From assembly GCA_016210745.1 (NCBI GenBank), contig JACQTO010000262.1, positions 1 through 60,948 of the forward strand: a DNA stretch of 60,948 nt, in the 5' to 3' direction. Below are positions 45,069-53,550 of this stretch, piece after piece (the first letter of the stretch is position 1; each line of letters opens with the position of its first letter). The DNA is from Betaproteobacteria bacterium. GTDB lineage: Bacteria; Pseudomonadota; Gammaproteobacteria; Burkholderiales; SG8-39. The notes beneath the pieces are model-generated. The model was given only the letters and a program-made list of their open reading frames with translations. It made no database searches and was not told the origin of the DNA. Made by a program: the position numbers and the translations under genes.

Positions 45069-45986
45069 CTAGGTTCGGCTCGACTGGAGCATGCGGTCGA
45101 GGGAAATGCCATGGACATCGAGAAGCTCTTCGTGCTTGCCGTAAAGGTGAATGAACTCGTCGCGAAGCGCGAAGCACTCGATGCGGCAGCGCGCCTGCCG
45201 ATCCCAGGCGATTCGCTTTACCGCGTCGCCGAGACCGCCGCGCGGCGCCATTTCCTCTACGACGACGACTCTGCCGTGGCTCTCCAGGATGGCCGCTATG
45301 CCGGCCTCGTCGAGCGGCTTGAGGGTATGCACCGAGACCACCGAGGTCGAAACGCCGCGCTCCTCCTCGCTTCGCGCGAGCTGAACGCCGAGCTTGAGCG
45401 TTGGACCGTAGCCGAGAACGCACAGATCGCGCCCGCGCTTGAGGAACCGGACCTTGCCGAAGCGAAACGGATCCGGGGCGCCGCTGGTGAGATCGGGCTC
45501 GCCCGCTTTGCCGAGCCTGAGATACACGGGGCCTTCCTCCTGAGCGATGCACCACAGCGTCGCCGCGCGCGTTTCCGCCGGGTCGCACGGGGCCAGGACG
45601 CGCAGATTCGGTATCGCGCAGGCGATGGCGACATCTTCCTGCGCGTGGTGGGTGCTGCCGAGGGTCGAATAGGTAACCCCGCCGCCGATGCCGACCACCG
45701 TGACCGGCAGGTTCTGGTAGCTCAGATCGTCGCGCACGAATTCGAACGGCCGAAACAGCGCGAAGGTCGCAATGGTGTAGGCGAAGGGTTTCAGGCCGCG
45801 CAGCGCCATGCCGGCGCACATGCCGATCATTATCTGCTCGGCGACGCCGGTGTTGATGAAGCGCTCGGGGAATTCCTTGCGCAGCTTGTCCATGGCGCCA
45901 GCCGGTGAGATGTCGGCGACCACCACGCACAGCCGCGGGTCCTGCTTGGCCGCCTCGTAAAAGGTCTGCGCAAAGGTGTTTCTCAC
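45069..45986 (-). CDS. Transketolase, C-terminal subunit
   Basis: A 305-residue subunit with the pyrimidine-binding and C-terminal domains of transketolase: VVVADISPAGAMDKLRKEF near the N-terminus and FINTGVAEQIMIGMCAGMAL with the conserved Glu for TPP activation. It needs the partner subunit encoded just upstream. Transketolase moves a two-carbon ketol unit between sugar phosphates. GTG start in a GTGA overlap with the partner, ensuring equal synthesis. In a polysaccharide locus it may supply sedoheptulose 7-phosphate for heptose synthesis, or a branched-chain sugar (inference). Confidence 0.88.
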   Translation of the reverse strand: MRNTFAQTFYEAAKQDPRLCVVVADISPAGAMDKLRKEFPERFINTGVAEQIMIGMCAGMALRGLKPFAYTIATFALFRPFEFVRDDLSYQNLPVTVVGIGGGVTYSTLGSTHHAQEDVAIACAIPNLRVLAPCDPAETRAATLWCIAQEEGPVYLRLGKAGEPDLTSGAPDPFRFGKVRFLKRGRDLCVLGYGPTLKLGVQLARSEEERGVSTSVVSVHTLKPLDEAGIAAILESHGRVVVVEEMAPRGGLGDAVKRIAWDRQARCRIECFALRDEFIHLYGKHEELLDVHGISLDRMLQSSRT

Positions 45987-46828
45987 GCCCGTATCTCCGC
46001 CAGATCGCGGATCGCGATCGCATACTCTTCCTTGTTGGGCGAGCGGTAATGCCAGATGGGCACGTTCTCCATGAAGGCCACGCCGCGGCCCTTGACTGTC
46101 TTTCCGATCAGCGCGAAAGGGCGGCCCCCGCGACGCTCGGCCACCGCCGCGTAGACGGCGGCCGCATCATGCCCATTGACGAGCGCCGCTTCCCAGCCGA
46201 AGGCCTCGAATTTCTCGCGCACCGGGTAGAAAGCGGTATGCGTTTCGCTCATGCGCTCGAGTCCCGAGAAGTCGTTCAGGTCGAGGAATGCAAGCAGATT
46301 GTCCAGGTGCAGGTTGCTGGCCATCATCGCCGCCTCCCAGCTCGAGCCCTCCTGCAGTTCGCCGTCGGAGAGAACGACGTATACGTTGCTTCCGGATCTT
46401 TTCAGCCGCTCCGCGTAGGCCATGCCCACGGCCATGCCAAGTCCGTGTCCGAGCGAGCCGGTCGAGGCCTCGATGCCGGGATTGCCGCGGTCCGGGTGCG
46501 CCCCGAGTATCCCCTCGGCCGTGCAATAGCGTTCCATCTCCTCGGTCGGCAGGATGCCGAGGTCCTCGAGTATCGCGTACTGGGTCATGCAGCCGTGGCC
46601 TTTGGACATCAGGAACACATCCTGAAAGCCCTGCGGATTCCCGCGCCGCATGAGGCAGTGATAGATGACATCGGTCATCTCCATGCAGGAAAACGCAGGC
46701 GCTGCGTGCAGCGCACCGACCTTCTGCGATATGTCCAGGATGCGCCGCCGGTATTTGAGGCAGCGGCGGCGCGAGGCCGCCGGGTCGAACGCGGTTTGCG
46801 GCGCTCTCACACTCTTGGTCATGCTCAT
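45983..46828 (-). CDS. Transketolase, N-terminal subunit
   Basis: A 281-residue TPP-binding subunit. The diphosphate-binding motif is LSDGELQEGSSWEAAMMASN, and FLDLNDFSG is its Mg-binding end. LMSKGHGCMTQYAILED and GNPGIEASTGSLGHGLGMAVG hold the conserved histidines. ATG in ATGA overlap with the upstream dehydratase. Split transketolases occur in archaea and in several polysaccharide loci; the housekeeping enzyme is normally one chain, so this pair is likely dedicated. Confidence 0.88.
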   Translation of the reverse strand: MSMTKSVRAPQTAFDPAASRRRCLKYRRRILDISQKVGALHAAPAFSCMEMTDVIYHCLMRRGNPQGFQDVFLMSKGHGCMTQYAILEDLGILPTEEMERYCTAEGILGAHPDRGNPGIEASTGSLGHGLGMAVGMAYAERLKRSGSNVYVVLSDGELQEGSSWEAAMMASNLHLDNLLAFLDLNDFSGLERMSETHTAFYPVREKFEAFGWEAALVNGHDAAAVYAAVAERRGGRPFALIGKTVKGRGVAFMENVPIWHYRSPNKEEYAIAIRDLAEIRA

Positions 46829-47814
46829 CCCCGCAACGTGTAGTCCATCGGCCAAGCGCTGAGCTCGTCCCGATAGCGCCGGCCCCAGTCGACCATCTCC
46901 CCCAGGCCTTCCTGCCAGCCGATGCTCGGTTCCCAGCCGACGTCGCGCTTGATCGCGCTCGAGTCGAGCCAATAGCGCGAGTCCTGGCCCAGCCGGTCAG
47001 GAGCCATTTCGCACAGCTGTTCGAAGGGCATGCCGAGCGCCTCCGCGCACAGTTCCACCACGCGGCGGATGCTGGTGGGCTGCGCCGGACCGGCGTTGTA
47101 GATGGTGCCAAGCGGAGCCTTTTCCGCGACCAGGTGGATGGCGCGCGCCAGGTCGCGGGCGTGGATGTAGGACTTCTCGGCGCGCCCGCCGCCCTGCAGC
47201 GGGAGTTTCTTGCCCATCAGCCCGGAGACGATGGTCTTCGGAATCACGCGATGCAGCAGTTGGCCCGGACAGTATGCGTTCGAGGGCCGGATGATGTTCA
47301 TCGGAAACTTGAGGAATTTATGAACCGACACGAGATGCATGTCGAACGCGACCTTGGATGCGGCATAGGGGCTGGTCGGTTTGATCGGCTCGTCCTCTTT
47401 GGATGCGTGCTCGACCGAACCGTACATCTCGGAGGTGCCGATCTGGATGAATCGCTCCAGCCAGTCGCGCTTCATCAACTCCTCGCATAGGCGTGCGAGT
47501 GCCATCGAATTGGTCTCGAAAAAGCGCCACGAATGTTTCCATGAAACGGCGCCTTCGCCTTGCGCGGCATAGTTGACGATGACCTCGGGCTTGATGCGGT
47601 CGAGCAGTTCCAGCAGCAGGTCCAGTTCGTAAGTCACGTGGTAGGCGTGGTACTCGTAGCCCGGTTCGCGCTCGATACCGAGGCTGAAGGGCTCGGGGCG
47701 CAGCGGATTGCGGCCTATGCCGACGACTTTGCGCGGATTGGCATGGCGCAGCAGGTAAAAGGCGGTGTGGATGCCGAACGATCCGCCGCCGCCCAGGATG
47801 ACATAGGTTTTCAT
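46825..47814 (-). CDS. NAD-dependent sugar dehydratase/epimerase (GDP-mannose 4,6-dehydratase-like SDR)
   Basis: A 329-residue extended SDR with Rossmann loop YVILGGGGSFGIHTAFYLL (4-22) and active site IGTSEMYGSVE (Thr-x-Glu type of dehydratases) with SPYAASKVAFDMHLV (Tyr-xxx-Lys). The Glu beside Thr supports 4,6-dehydratase activity, but the substrate nucleotide is unclear. First gene of the cassette with the transketolase and NUDIX genes. ATG start; the leader is bounded by repeat copy C. Confidence 0.78.
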   Translation of the reverse strand: MKTYVILGGGGSFGIHTAFYLLRHANPRKVVGIGRNPLRPEPFSLGIEREPGYEYHAYHVTYELDLLLELLDRIKPEVIVNYAAQGEGAVSWKHSWRFFETNSMALARLCEELMKRDWLERFIQIGTSEMYGSVEHASKEDEPIKPTSPYAASKVAFDMHLVSVHKFLKFPMNIIRPSNAYCPGQLLHRVIPKTIVSGLMGKKLPLQGGGRAEKSYIHARDLARAIHLVAEKAPLGTIYNAGPAQPTSIRRVVELCAEALGMPFEQLCEMAPDRLGQDSRYWLDSSAIKRDVGWEPSIGWQEGLGEMVDWGRRYRDELSAWPMDYTLRG

Positions 47815-47855
47815 GTGTTTATGGCTCGGAAGAAGAGCGAAGCGACCTGCTTGAG

Positions 47856-48020
47856 CTTAGTCACTTACAAGTCTATTGTTGACAAATTTGGCGAAGATTT
47901 GGCCTCTAAATTCGTCCCCCTTTTCGTGCAATTGCTTGCAATTGCACGAAAAGGGGGATTAAACGGCAATTCCCGCTCCTCTGGTTCCAGCTCGTCCGGC
48001 CTAGAAGGCTCTTAGTCACT
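47856..48020 (+). repeat. Intergenic hairpin element, copy C, with flanking direct repeats
   Basis: The palindrome 47915-47958 has perfect 21-base arms and a TT centre (core GCAATTGCTTGCAATTGC). The left module is GTTGACAAATTTGG, CGAAGATTTGG (from 47878). The tail is AACGGCAATTCC, GGTTCCAGCTCGTCCGG and CCTAG (to 48004). The ten-base direct repeat CTTAGTCACT stands at 47856-47865 and 48011-48020, just outside the element. The right copy contains the stop codon of the methyltransferase. Orientation is opposite to copies A, B and D. Confidence 0.85.
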
Positions 48021-48672
48021 CGATGATAGTCCAGTAATAGTCGCCCGTGTAACCGGCTTCGGCGAAGAGCTTCTCCCACCCTTGCGGGTAGTCGTGGAAT
48101 TCGGCGGTCAGCACCCAGCTCTCGAAAATCTCCTTCTGCTCGGGCGCATGGTAGCTGTCGACCTGCACAAAAGCGCGTCCTGCGGACAGGCGCTGGATCT
48201 CCCGCATCGCGGTGATCGCACGCGCGCGCGGAAAGTTGTGGATGGTGTTGAGCGAGAGCACGCAGTCGAACGATCGATCGGGAAAGGGCAGTTTCTCCGC
48301 GCTTCCCAGGTGCAGCCTGCCGATCACTTCGCTCTCGCAGTGCATCAGCGCGTAGAGGGAGATGTCGATGCCGAAGGCTTCCAGCCCCGGGCACTCGAGC
48401 ACCAGGTCCTTGACCAGGAATCCCTTGCCGCAGCCGACATCGAGCACCCGCATGCCGGGCTTCAGTCCGAAGTGCGCGATGATGTCGCGCGCGACCGGAC
48501 GCCAGCGGCCATCGTACCGGTAGCCGCCATAACCGTATTCGCGCGGGCCATCCCAGTACATCTCGCCGAACTGTTTGGCGATGGCAATGATCTCCGGATC
48601 CTTGGCTTCGGCGCGCTTCTGGATGTTGCGCTTGGTGCGGGGCAGTGCGCGCAGCAGATCGATTTCGGCCAT
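48016..48672 (-). CDS. Class I SAM-dependent methyltransferase
   Basis: A 218-residue enzyme with SAM motif I MRVLDVGCGKGFLVKDLVL (about 78-96), motif II FGIDISLYAL and VLSLNTIHNFPRARAIT. Length and lack of extra domains fit small-molecule O- or N-methyltransferases; the sugar or lipid target is unknown. The start ATG is one base after the stop of the upstream reductase. The stop lies in a ten-base direct repeat flanking copy C. Confidence 0.8.
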   Translation of the reverse strand: MAEIDLLRALPRTKRNIQKRAEAKDPEIIAIAKQFGEMYWDGPREYGYGGYRYDGRWRPVARDIIAHFGLKPGMRVLDVGCGKGFLVKDLVLECPGLEAFGIDISLYALMHCESEVIGRLHLGSAEKLPFPDRSFDCVLSLNTIHNFPRARAITAMREIQRLSAGRAFVQVDSYHAPEQKEIFESWVLTAEFHDYPQGWEKLFAEAGYTGDYYWTIIE

Positions 48673-48673
48673 T

Positions 48674-49555
48674 TCAGAGCTTCTCCATGGTCTGCGCCAG
48701 GGCGAGACCGCGATCGACGGGCGTGTAGCGAAAGTCCGGAAAAGCCGCGCGGCACGCAGCGATATCGAAGGGACGATAGCCACCGTGAGGCATGGGCCCG
48801 GAGCGCGGGCTGCCCTTGATGGCAACCGGTTTTCCCGCGAGCTTCACGACCGTCTCGGCGATGGCGCGAAACGAGTGCACTTCCCCGGTGGCGATGTTGA
48901 GCACGCCGGTGCTGCGGCGAAAAAGGACCCGCGCGACGATTTCGGCCACGTCGTCGATATACACGTGGTCGCGCCGCTCCTCGCCTTCGCCGAAGAGCAC
49001 GATGTCTTCGCCCCGCGCCGCTTGGCGACGAAACCGGTTGGGCCCGTAGCCGTTGTGCGGGTCGGCTGCGCCGTAGAGCAGACTCGGCCGCAGCAGGGCA
49101 AGCGGCGCCTTCTGTTCGCTGGCAAACAGCACTTCGCGCGCCAGGTGCATCGCCCCGTGCAGCGAACCGGGCGATGCGCACGAGGACTCGGTGAGCCGAC
49201 CGGGGCTGTCGGCGTAAACGGCATCAGAGCTGATATTGACCACATGTGCGGCCGGCACCTGCGCCAGGGCGCTCACCATCGCCCTGGCCATGATCATATT
49301 CTCGACCAGCATATCGGCGTTCTTGCACGGCGCGCGTGCCGAGACGGCGACAAAGGCGTCTTCGGGGCGCAGCAGCGAGGCGAGCCGGAGGGATGCGTCG
49401 GCCGCGAGCAGGTCGACTTCGGCACGCCCGAGACCGAGCACGGGCACGCCCTCGCGCGCGAGCCGCGCGGCCACTGCGCCGCCGACAAAGCCGCCGGCGC
49501 CCATGACGACGACGCGCTTGGGGCTAATCGCGGATTCGAGCTGGTGCACGAGCAT
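48674..49555 (-). CDS. NAD-dependent epimerase/reductase (SDR)
   Basis: A 293-residue SDR with Rossmann loop VVVMGAGGFVGGAVAARLA (about 15-33). The active-site strand is VVNISSDAVYADS, with Ser/Asp as in RmlD/WcaG. The normal Tyr-xxx-Lys is replaced by HGAMHLAREVLFA (His-xxx-Arg). The missing Tyr and Lys suggest an altered or lost redox step. Cassette neighbours are a UDP-sugar dehydrogenase homologue with a missing cysteine and a Gfo/Idh oxidoreductase. Confidence 0.7.
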   Translation of the reverse strand: MLVHQLESAISPKRVVVMGAGGFVGGAVAARLAREGVPVLGLGRAEVDLLAADASLRLASLLRPEDAFVAVSARAPCKNADMLVENMIMARAMVSALAQVPAAHVVNISSDAVYADSPGRLTESSCASPGSLHGAMHLAREVLFASEQKAPLALLRPSLLYGAADPHNGYGPNRFRRQAARGEDIVLFGEGEERRDHVYIDDVAEIVARVLFRRSTGVLNIATGEVHSFRAIAETVVKLAGKPVAIKGSPRSGPMPHGGYRPFDIAACRAAFPDFRYTPVDRGLALAQTMEKL

Positions 49556-49558
49556 GAT

Positions 49559-50848
49559 TCAGCCTCTGTTCCCGCGCAGCGGCGGGCGGCCCAGCGTGTA
49601 GAGGTCGAGTCCCGCGGCCAGCGCGGCCTTGAGATCGAGAACGCCGTAGGGATCGAGCACGATGCGACCGCGCAGCGCACGGGCGATCTCCGCAGGCGCG
49701 ATCGAGCGGTATTGCGGCCAGGGCGTGAGGATCATGAGCGCATCGGCGTCGCGCGCCGCGGCGAGCGGATCCGTGGCCGCTTCGGCGTTGGCGTGATTCA
49801 CGGCCGAGGCGCTCACCACCGGGTCGTGGAGCTTGAGCCGCGTCCCGGGAAGCTGCGCGATGGTGGCAAGCGAGGGCGAATTCTTCACCGAATGCGTGTT
49901 TTCCTTGTAGGCAAGCCCCCATACGGCGACGGTGGCCTCGGGCTTGGCATCGAGCAGCGCCTCGCGAATGGTGTGCGCGGCCCAGTCGCGCCGGTGCGTG
50001 CTGTTTTGCACCCAGGCGCGCACCACGCCCGAGTCCGTCCCGTGCTCGTTCGCGAAGCGGATCACGGTGGCGAGATCGCGCTCGAGGTTGCCCCCGGCGA
50101 TGCCCAAGCCCGGCGCGAGATAGGCGTACTGGCCGATGCGGCGATCGAGCTTCAATGCCGGAACGATTTCGGGCCAGGCGGCGCCGATTCTCTCGCACAG
50201 CTCGGCAAGCGTATTGGCGACGCTCACCGAGGCGACCAGGCAGCAGTTGATGGCGATCTTCGATAGTTCGGCGCTTTCGTAGCCCATGCGCAGGACGGGG
50301 CAGCCAAACGCCGATAGCAGCGCCTGGTAGGTTGCGGGGAGATCGCGCTCGGGATCGGCGCAACCGACGATGAAGCGCTCGGGGTGGAGCGCCCGTTCGA
50401 CCGCCTGGCCGAAAACCAGCGTCTCGACTTGATAGAAGCGCCGCTCAAGCGGCACCGCAAGCGTTCGCGTAAAGCCCGGCGGCACTTGGCACAGGACCAC
50501 GAGCAGTGCCTCGCTGCGAAGCTGCCTCGTGGCGCTTGCGATCAGCGCATTGGTTCTGGTGAGATCGGAACGCCCGCTATCGTCGGTGGCGACGTCGCCT
50601 GAAATGAAGACGATGTCCGCCTTCTGAAGCGCTCGTTCGTCAGTGGAGAATTCGACTTTCGCGCCGTGCTCGCGATACAGATCATCGAGTCCGGGTTCCA
50701 GCACCGGCAGTTGGCCTGAATTCAGGCGCTCGACCAGCTGCGCGTCGGGATCGAAGGCGACGACGCGAAATCCCTTCGCAAGCGCACTCGCGCCGTATAC
50801 CAGGCCAAGGTGCGTGAGCCCGGCAAAACCGATCAGCGGGAGAGTCAT
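49559..50848 (-). CDS. UDP-glucose/GDP-mannose dehydrogenase family protein lacking the catalytic cysteine
   Basis: A 429-residue member of the UDP-sugar dehydrogenase family. N-terminal NAD loop IGFAGLTHLGLVYG (about 6-19), central helix ELSKIAINCCLVASVSVANT with the conserved Lys, and C-terminal VAVWGLAYKENTHSVKNSP are all present. The oxidation loop normally reads GGSC-x-x-KD; here it is PGLGIAGGNLERD, one residue shorter and without Cys. The normal four-electron oxidation to an acid needs that Cys for the thiohemiacetal. The protein may stop at an aldehyde, work on another substrate, or be regulatory. ATG overlaps the upstream stop. Confidence 0.8.
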   Translation of the reverse strand: MTLPLIGFAGLTHLGLVYGASALAKGFRVVAFDPDAQLVERLNSGQLPVLEPGLDDLYREHGAKVEFSTDERALQKADIVFISGDVATDDSGRSDLTRTNALIASATRQLRSEALLVVLCQVPPGFTRTLAVPLERRFYQVETLVFGQAVERALHPERFIVGCADPERDLPATYQALLSAFGCPVLRMGYESAELSKIAINCCLVASVSVANTLAELCERIGAAWPEIVPALKLDRRIGQYAYLAPGLGIAGGNLERDLATVIRFANEHGTDSGVVRAWVQNSTHRRDWAAHTIREALLDAKPEATVAVWGLAYKENTHSVKNSPSLATIAQLPGTRLKLHDPVVSASAVNHANAEAATDPLAAARDADALMILTPWPQYRSIAPAEIARALRGRIVLDPYGVLDLKAALAAGLDLYTLGRPPLRGNRG

Positions 50849-51774
50849 TTCGCGCCCTCTGCGACGGCTTGGGCCGAGAGCTCGCGCAGCCAGCGGTTGA
50901 TGTGCAGATCATCGGCGAGGTTCGTCGTCCTGCCTTCGGCGCAGGCCGCTTTGAACCACGCGTATTCGAGCGCCCAGGTGGGATCCTCTTGCACCAAAGT
51001 AATCGCCTCCTCGGGCGGGCGGCCGCTCGGCAGGACTCGGCGCCGGTGAACGAACGTCGACGGTCCCCATTTGCACAACGACTGGATGTGCGCCGTGCCG
51101 TTCTCTGCCAGCACGTCGCAAGTGAAATGGTTGCGCCAGGAAAGGAGCGTCATTTCGAAGTCGAGTGCCGGGGCGGCGCCGCGCGCGCTGACGATGACGT
51201 GATCGGGCGCGCGGTTCTCGAAGCAGGAAGACGACACGATGCGGTAGCTTCCGTTCCAGTCGCCGAACCAGAACCTGGCGGTATCGATCAAATGCGATCC
51301 GAGGTCGGGGAGCACGCCGGCGCCCTCGTCGCGCCAGACCGATTCGCGCACCAGCCTTGCAGTGCCGTTGCCGTAGAACATGCGGCAGTGGTAGATCCGG
51401 CCCAGCGCGCCGCTTGCGATCAGATCGCGCATGCGAACGAAATGGGGCTCGAAACGGTGGTTGTACGCGGTGTAGAGCAGCACGCCGCGGCGGCGCGCCG
51501 TCGTCTGAAGGCGTTCCAGGTCGGCGTCGGCGCCGAGCAGCGGCTTTTCCACCAGCACGTGTTTGCCGTTGCCTACGAGGTACTCGATGAGCGCGAGTTT
51601 GGCGCTGTCGGGCACGCACACCAGCGCCGCGTCGTAATCGGCAAGCGGGACGTCCTCGACCCTTCGGTAGCGGGCTTCGGCGTTGGCCGGATCGACTTCG
51701 GTGACGAAGTCAGCGCCTGCGAAGCGCCGGCGCTTGTAGCCCTGTGTGCCCAGACCCGCAACGATGACGCGCAT
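50845..51774 (-). CDS. Gfo/Idh/MocA-family oxidoreductase
   Basis: A 309-residue NAD(P)-dependent oxidoreductase. The Rossmann start is VIVAGLGTQGYKRRR (3-17), and the E-K-P motif is in VLVEKPLLG. YNHRFEPHFVRMRDL and LPDLGSHLIDTARFWFG carry the conserved His of the active site. WbpB/WlbA-like members oxidise C-3 of UDP-GlcNAcA derivatives; the substrate here is unknown. First gene after repeat copy D, whose tail ends 14 bases from the ATG. Confidence 0.85.
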   Translation of the reverse strand: MRVIVAGLGTQGYKRRRFAGADFVTEVDPANAEARYRRVEDVPLADYDAALVCVPDSAKLALIEYLVGNGKHVLVEKPLLGADADLERLQTTARRRGVLLYTAYNHRFEPHFVRMRDLIASGALGRIYHCRMFYGNGTARLVRESVWRDEGAGVLPDLGSHLIDTARFWFGDWNGSYRIVSSSCFENRAPDHVIVSARGAAPALDFEMTLLSWRNHFTCDVLAENGTAHIQSLCKWGPSTFVHRRRVLPSGRPPEEAITLVQEDPTWALEYAWFKAACAEGRTTNLADDLHINRWLRELSAQAVAEGAK

Positions 51775-51787
51775 ATTCTCTGAATAC

Positions 51788-51911
51788 CTAAGTCGGACAA
51801 GTCGGAACCATCGGTGCTGGTTTTGCCGTTATCCAATCTCCACGTTTTTGTGCAGTTGCAAGCAACTGCACAAAAACGTGGAGACCCATAAAAAGCCAAA
51901 TCTTCGCCCGG
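51788..51911 (-). repeat. Intergenic hairpin element, copy D
   Basis: The palindrome 51838-51883 has perfect 22-base arms and an AA centre (core GCAGTTGCAAGCAACTGC). On the minus strand the left module is CGAAGATTTGGCTTT. The tail is AACGGCAAAACC, GGTTCCGACTTGTCCGA and CTTAGG, which leads into the ATG of the oxidoreductase after 14 bases. Its outer stem differs from copies A and E-F but is paired throughout. Confidence 0.85.
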
Positions 51912-51928
51912 ATCGCCGATAGCCGCGG

Positions 51929-52012
51929 AAAATTGGGGTCAGAGTAACTTTTCACTATGTATGCTTGGTTCTACGATAGCGGTGACGGAAAAGTTACTCT
52001 GACCCCAATTTT
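51929..52012. repeat. GGGGTCAGAGTAAC-type inverted repeat at the end of the kinase gene
   Basis: Perfect 25-base arms (51929-51953 and 51988-52012, starting AAAATTGGGGTCAGAG) surround a 34-base centre. The right arm encodes the last codons (KLGSE) and the TAA stop of the upstream minus-strand gene, so the element was inserted at or has replaced the gene end. Same family as 27801 and 57023. Confidence 0.85.
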
Positions 52013-53550
52013 GCGATGCGCTCGAGCATGTCGATCTTGCGCAGCACGTCGGCCTTGCCGATCGGGACGTTCCCGTCGCGCTCGCACTCGACCGCGGCGG
52101 CGAAGGAGCCCAGGATCGATGCCACGACTTCGGAGCCGTCGCCGACCATGCACAGCGTCGCGTAAGCGAGCAGCGCATCGCCTGCGCCCACTGCATCGAC
52201 CACCCGCTCGGCGAACGAGTCGACGACGAAGAACGAGCGCGGCTCGATATGGCGCGACGAGCGGCAGGTGAGAATGCCGCGGTCGCCCAGCTTCATGATC
52301 ACCACGCGGCTGCCGGCCTCGTCGTGCAGCCGCGCGGCAAGCGGGCGCACGCCGGTGTCCTGGTCGGCGGTGGCGAAACGCGCCTCGCGCTCGTTCGGCG
52401 CGATCAGGTCGAAACCCTTGAACTCCAGGATGTTGCCCCAGCGGCTGGCGACCTGGCTGTCGGCCACGCGAAAGGCGCCTTCGGGGATGGCCTCGGTCAG
52501 AGCCGGAATGGTGCGCCGGTTGAACATGCCGTGGCGGAAATCGCTGAATACCACGGCCTGGGCACCGCTCGAGTTGATCTGGCCGGCAATCCGTCCGGTG
52601 ATCGCATCCGAGATCGAGCGGTTGTCCAGCGTGTCCACTTTGAGCAGGCGGTAGCCGCCGCACACATAGGCGTTCTTGTTGGTCGTCGGGCGCGTTCTGT
52701 CGATCACCGGTTCGCCGCGGATGCCGGCTCGCTTGAGGTTTTCGATGACGTAGTCTTTGAGCGCATCGTCGCCCAGCACGGTCGAAAACGAGACCTGCGC
52801 TCCGGCCGCGGCGAGGTGTTCGCAGACGATGGCAGCGCCGCCGATGAAGTCGGTGCGGTTGTCGAAGCGCACCGAGGGCGTGGGCGTCTTGGTCATGCCG
52901 CCGATCATGGTGGTGTAGGTCAGGCTGTCGACGATGGTGTCGCCGACCACGTGCACGCGGATGCCGTCGCATTTGTCGAGGCCTTGGCGCAGGCGATCGA
53001 AGCTGATGCCCTCGGCTTCCATGAGCAGCAGCAGCTTCTCGATCGCAAGGTTCGGCGGCTTGGTCTCGATGATGACCGAGGACGAATAGATGATGTCACC
53101 CGGGGTGAAGAGAATCTCCCCGCCGTAGGCGTCGATGACGTCCTTCTCCTCCTGGGTCTTCGGATGCAGCCCGCCTTCCTGGTACTCGTAGCCCTTGGCA
53201 AAATAGTCCGGCTGGATGCGCGCGAGGTTTCCCAGCGGCGTTGCGTTGGGGTCGATCAGCACGTAATCGACCATCTCCAGTGCGGCGAGATTGATGGCGC
53301 GCAGGTCTTGGGGCACGAACGGCCGGTATTGCGCCTTTTCGATGTGGGCATCGCTGGTCAGGCTGACGATGAGCACCGCGCCCTTGGTCTTGGCGTAATG
53401 CAGATGGCGCAGGTGCCCGGGATGAACCAGGTCGAAAGTGCCGTGGCACATCACCACGGGACTCTTGCGCGGCCGCGGTCCGATCAAGGCAATGATCTCC
53501 TCGACCGTCTTGATCTTGCGCCGGTAGGCGCTGACAAAGCCGTCGCTCAT
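51994..53550 (-). CDS. Heptose nucleotidyltransferase-kinase with reversed domain order (HldE-like)
   Basis: A 518-residue bifunctional protein. Residues 1-160 are a nucleotidyltransferase domain (HGTFDLVHPGHLRHL, 36-50, with the HxGH motif) joined by a helical linker to a PfkB-type sugar kinase (about 205-515; VHVVGDTIVDS, FIGGAAIVCEHLAAAGA, DAVGAGDALLAYA). E. coli HldE has the kinase first. Both domains keep their catalytic motifs. It should phosphorylate and activate heptose 7-phosphate derivatives, with gmhA and gmhB in the same window. Last residues KLGSE and the stop are supplied by the REP-like element. ATG overlaps the upstream stop. Confidence 0.85.
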   Translation of the reverse strand: MSDGFVSAYRRKIKTVEEIIALIGPRPRKSPVVMCHGTFDLVHPGHLRHLHYAKTKGAVLIVSLTSDAHIEKAQYRPFVPQDLRAINLAALEMVDYVLIDPNATPLGNLARIQPDYFAKGYEYQEGGLHPKTQEEKDVIDAYGGEILFTPGDIIYSSSVIIETKPPNLAIEKLLLLMEAEGISFDRLRQGLDKCDGIRVHVVGDTIVDSLTYTTMIGGMTKTPTPSVRFDNRTDFIGGAAIVCEHLAAAGAQVSFSTVLGDDALKDYVIENLKRAGIRGEPVIDRTRPTTNKNAYVCGGYRLLKVDTLDNRSISDAITGRIAGQINSSGAQAVVFSDFRHGMFNRRTIPALTEAIPEGAFRVADSQVASRWGNILEFKGFDLIAPNEREARFATADQDTGVRPLAARLHDEAGSRVVIMKLGDRGILTCRSSRHIEPRSFFVVDSFAERVVDAVGAGDALLAYATLCMVGDGSEVVASILGSFAAAVECERDGNVPIGKADVLRKIDMLERIAKLGSE

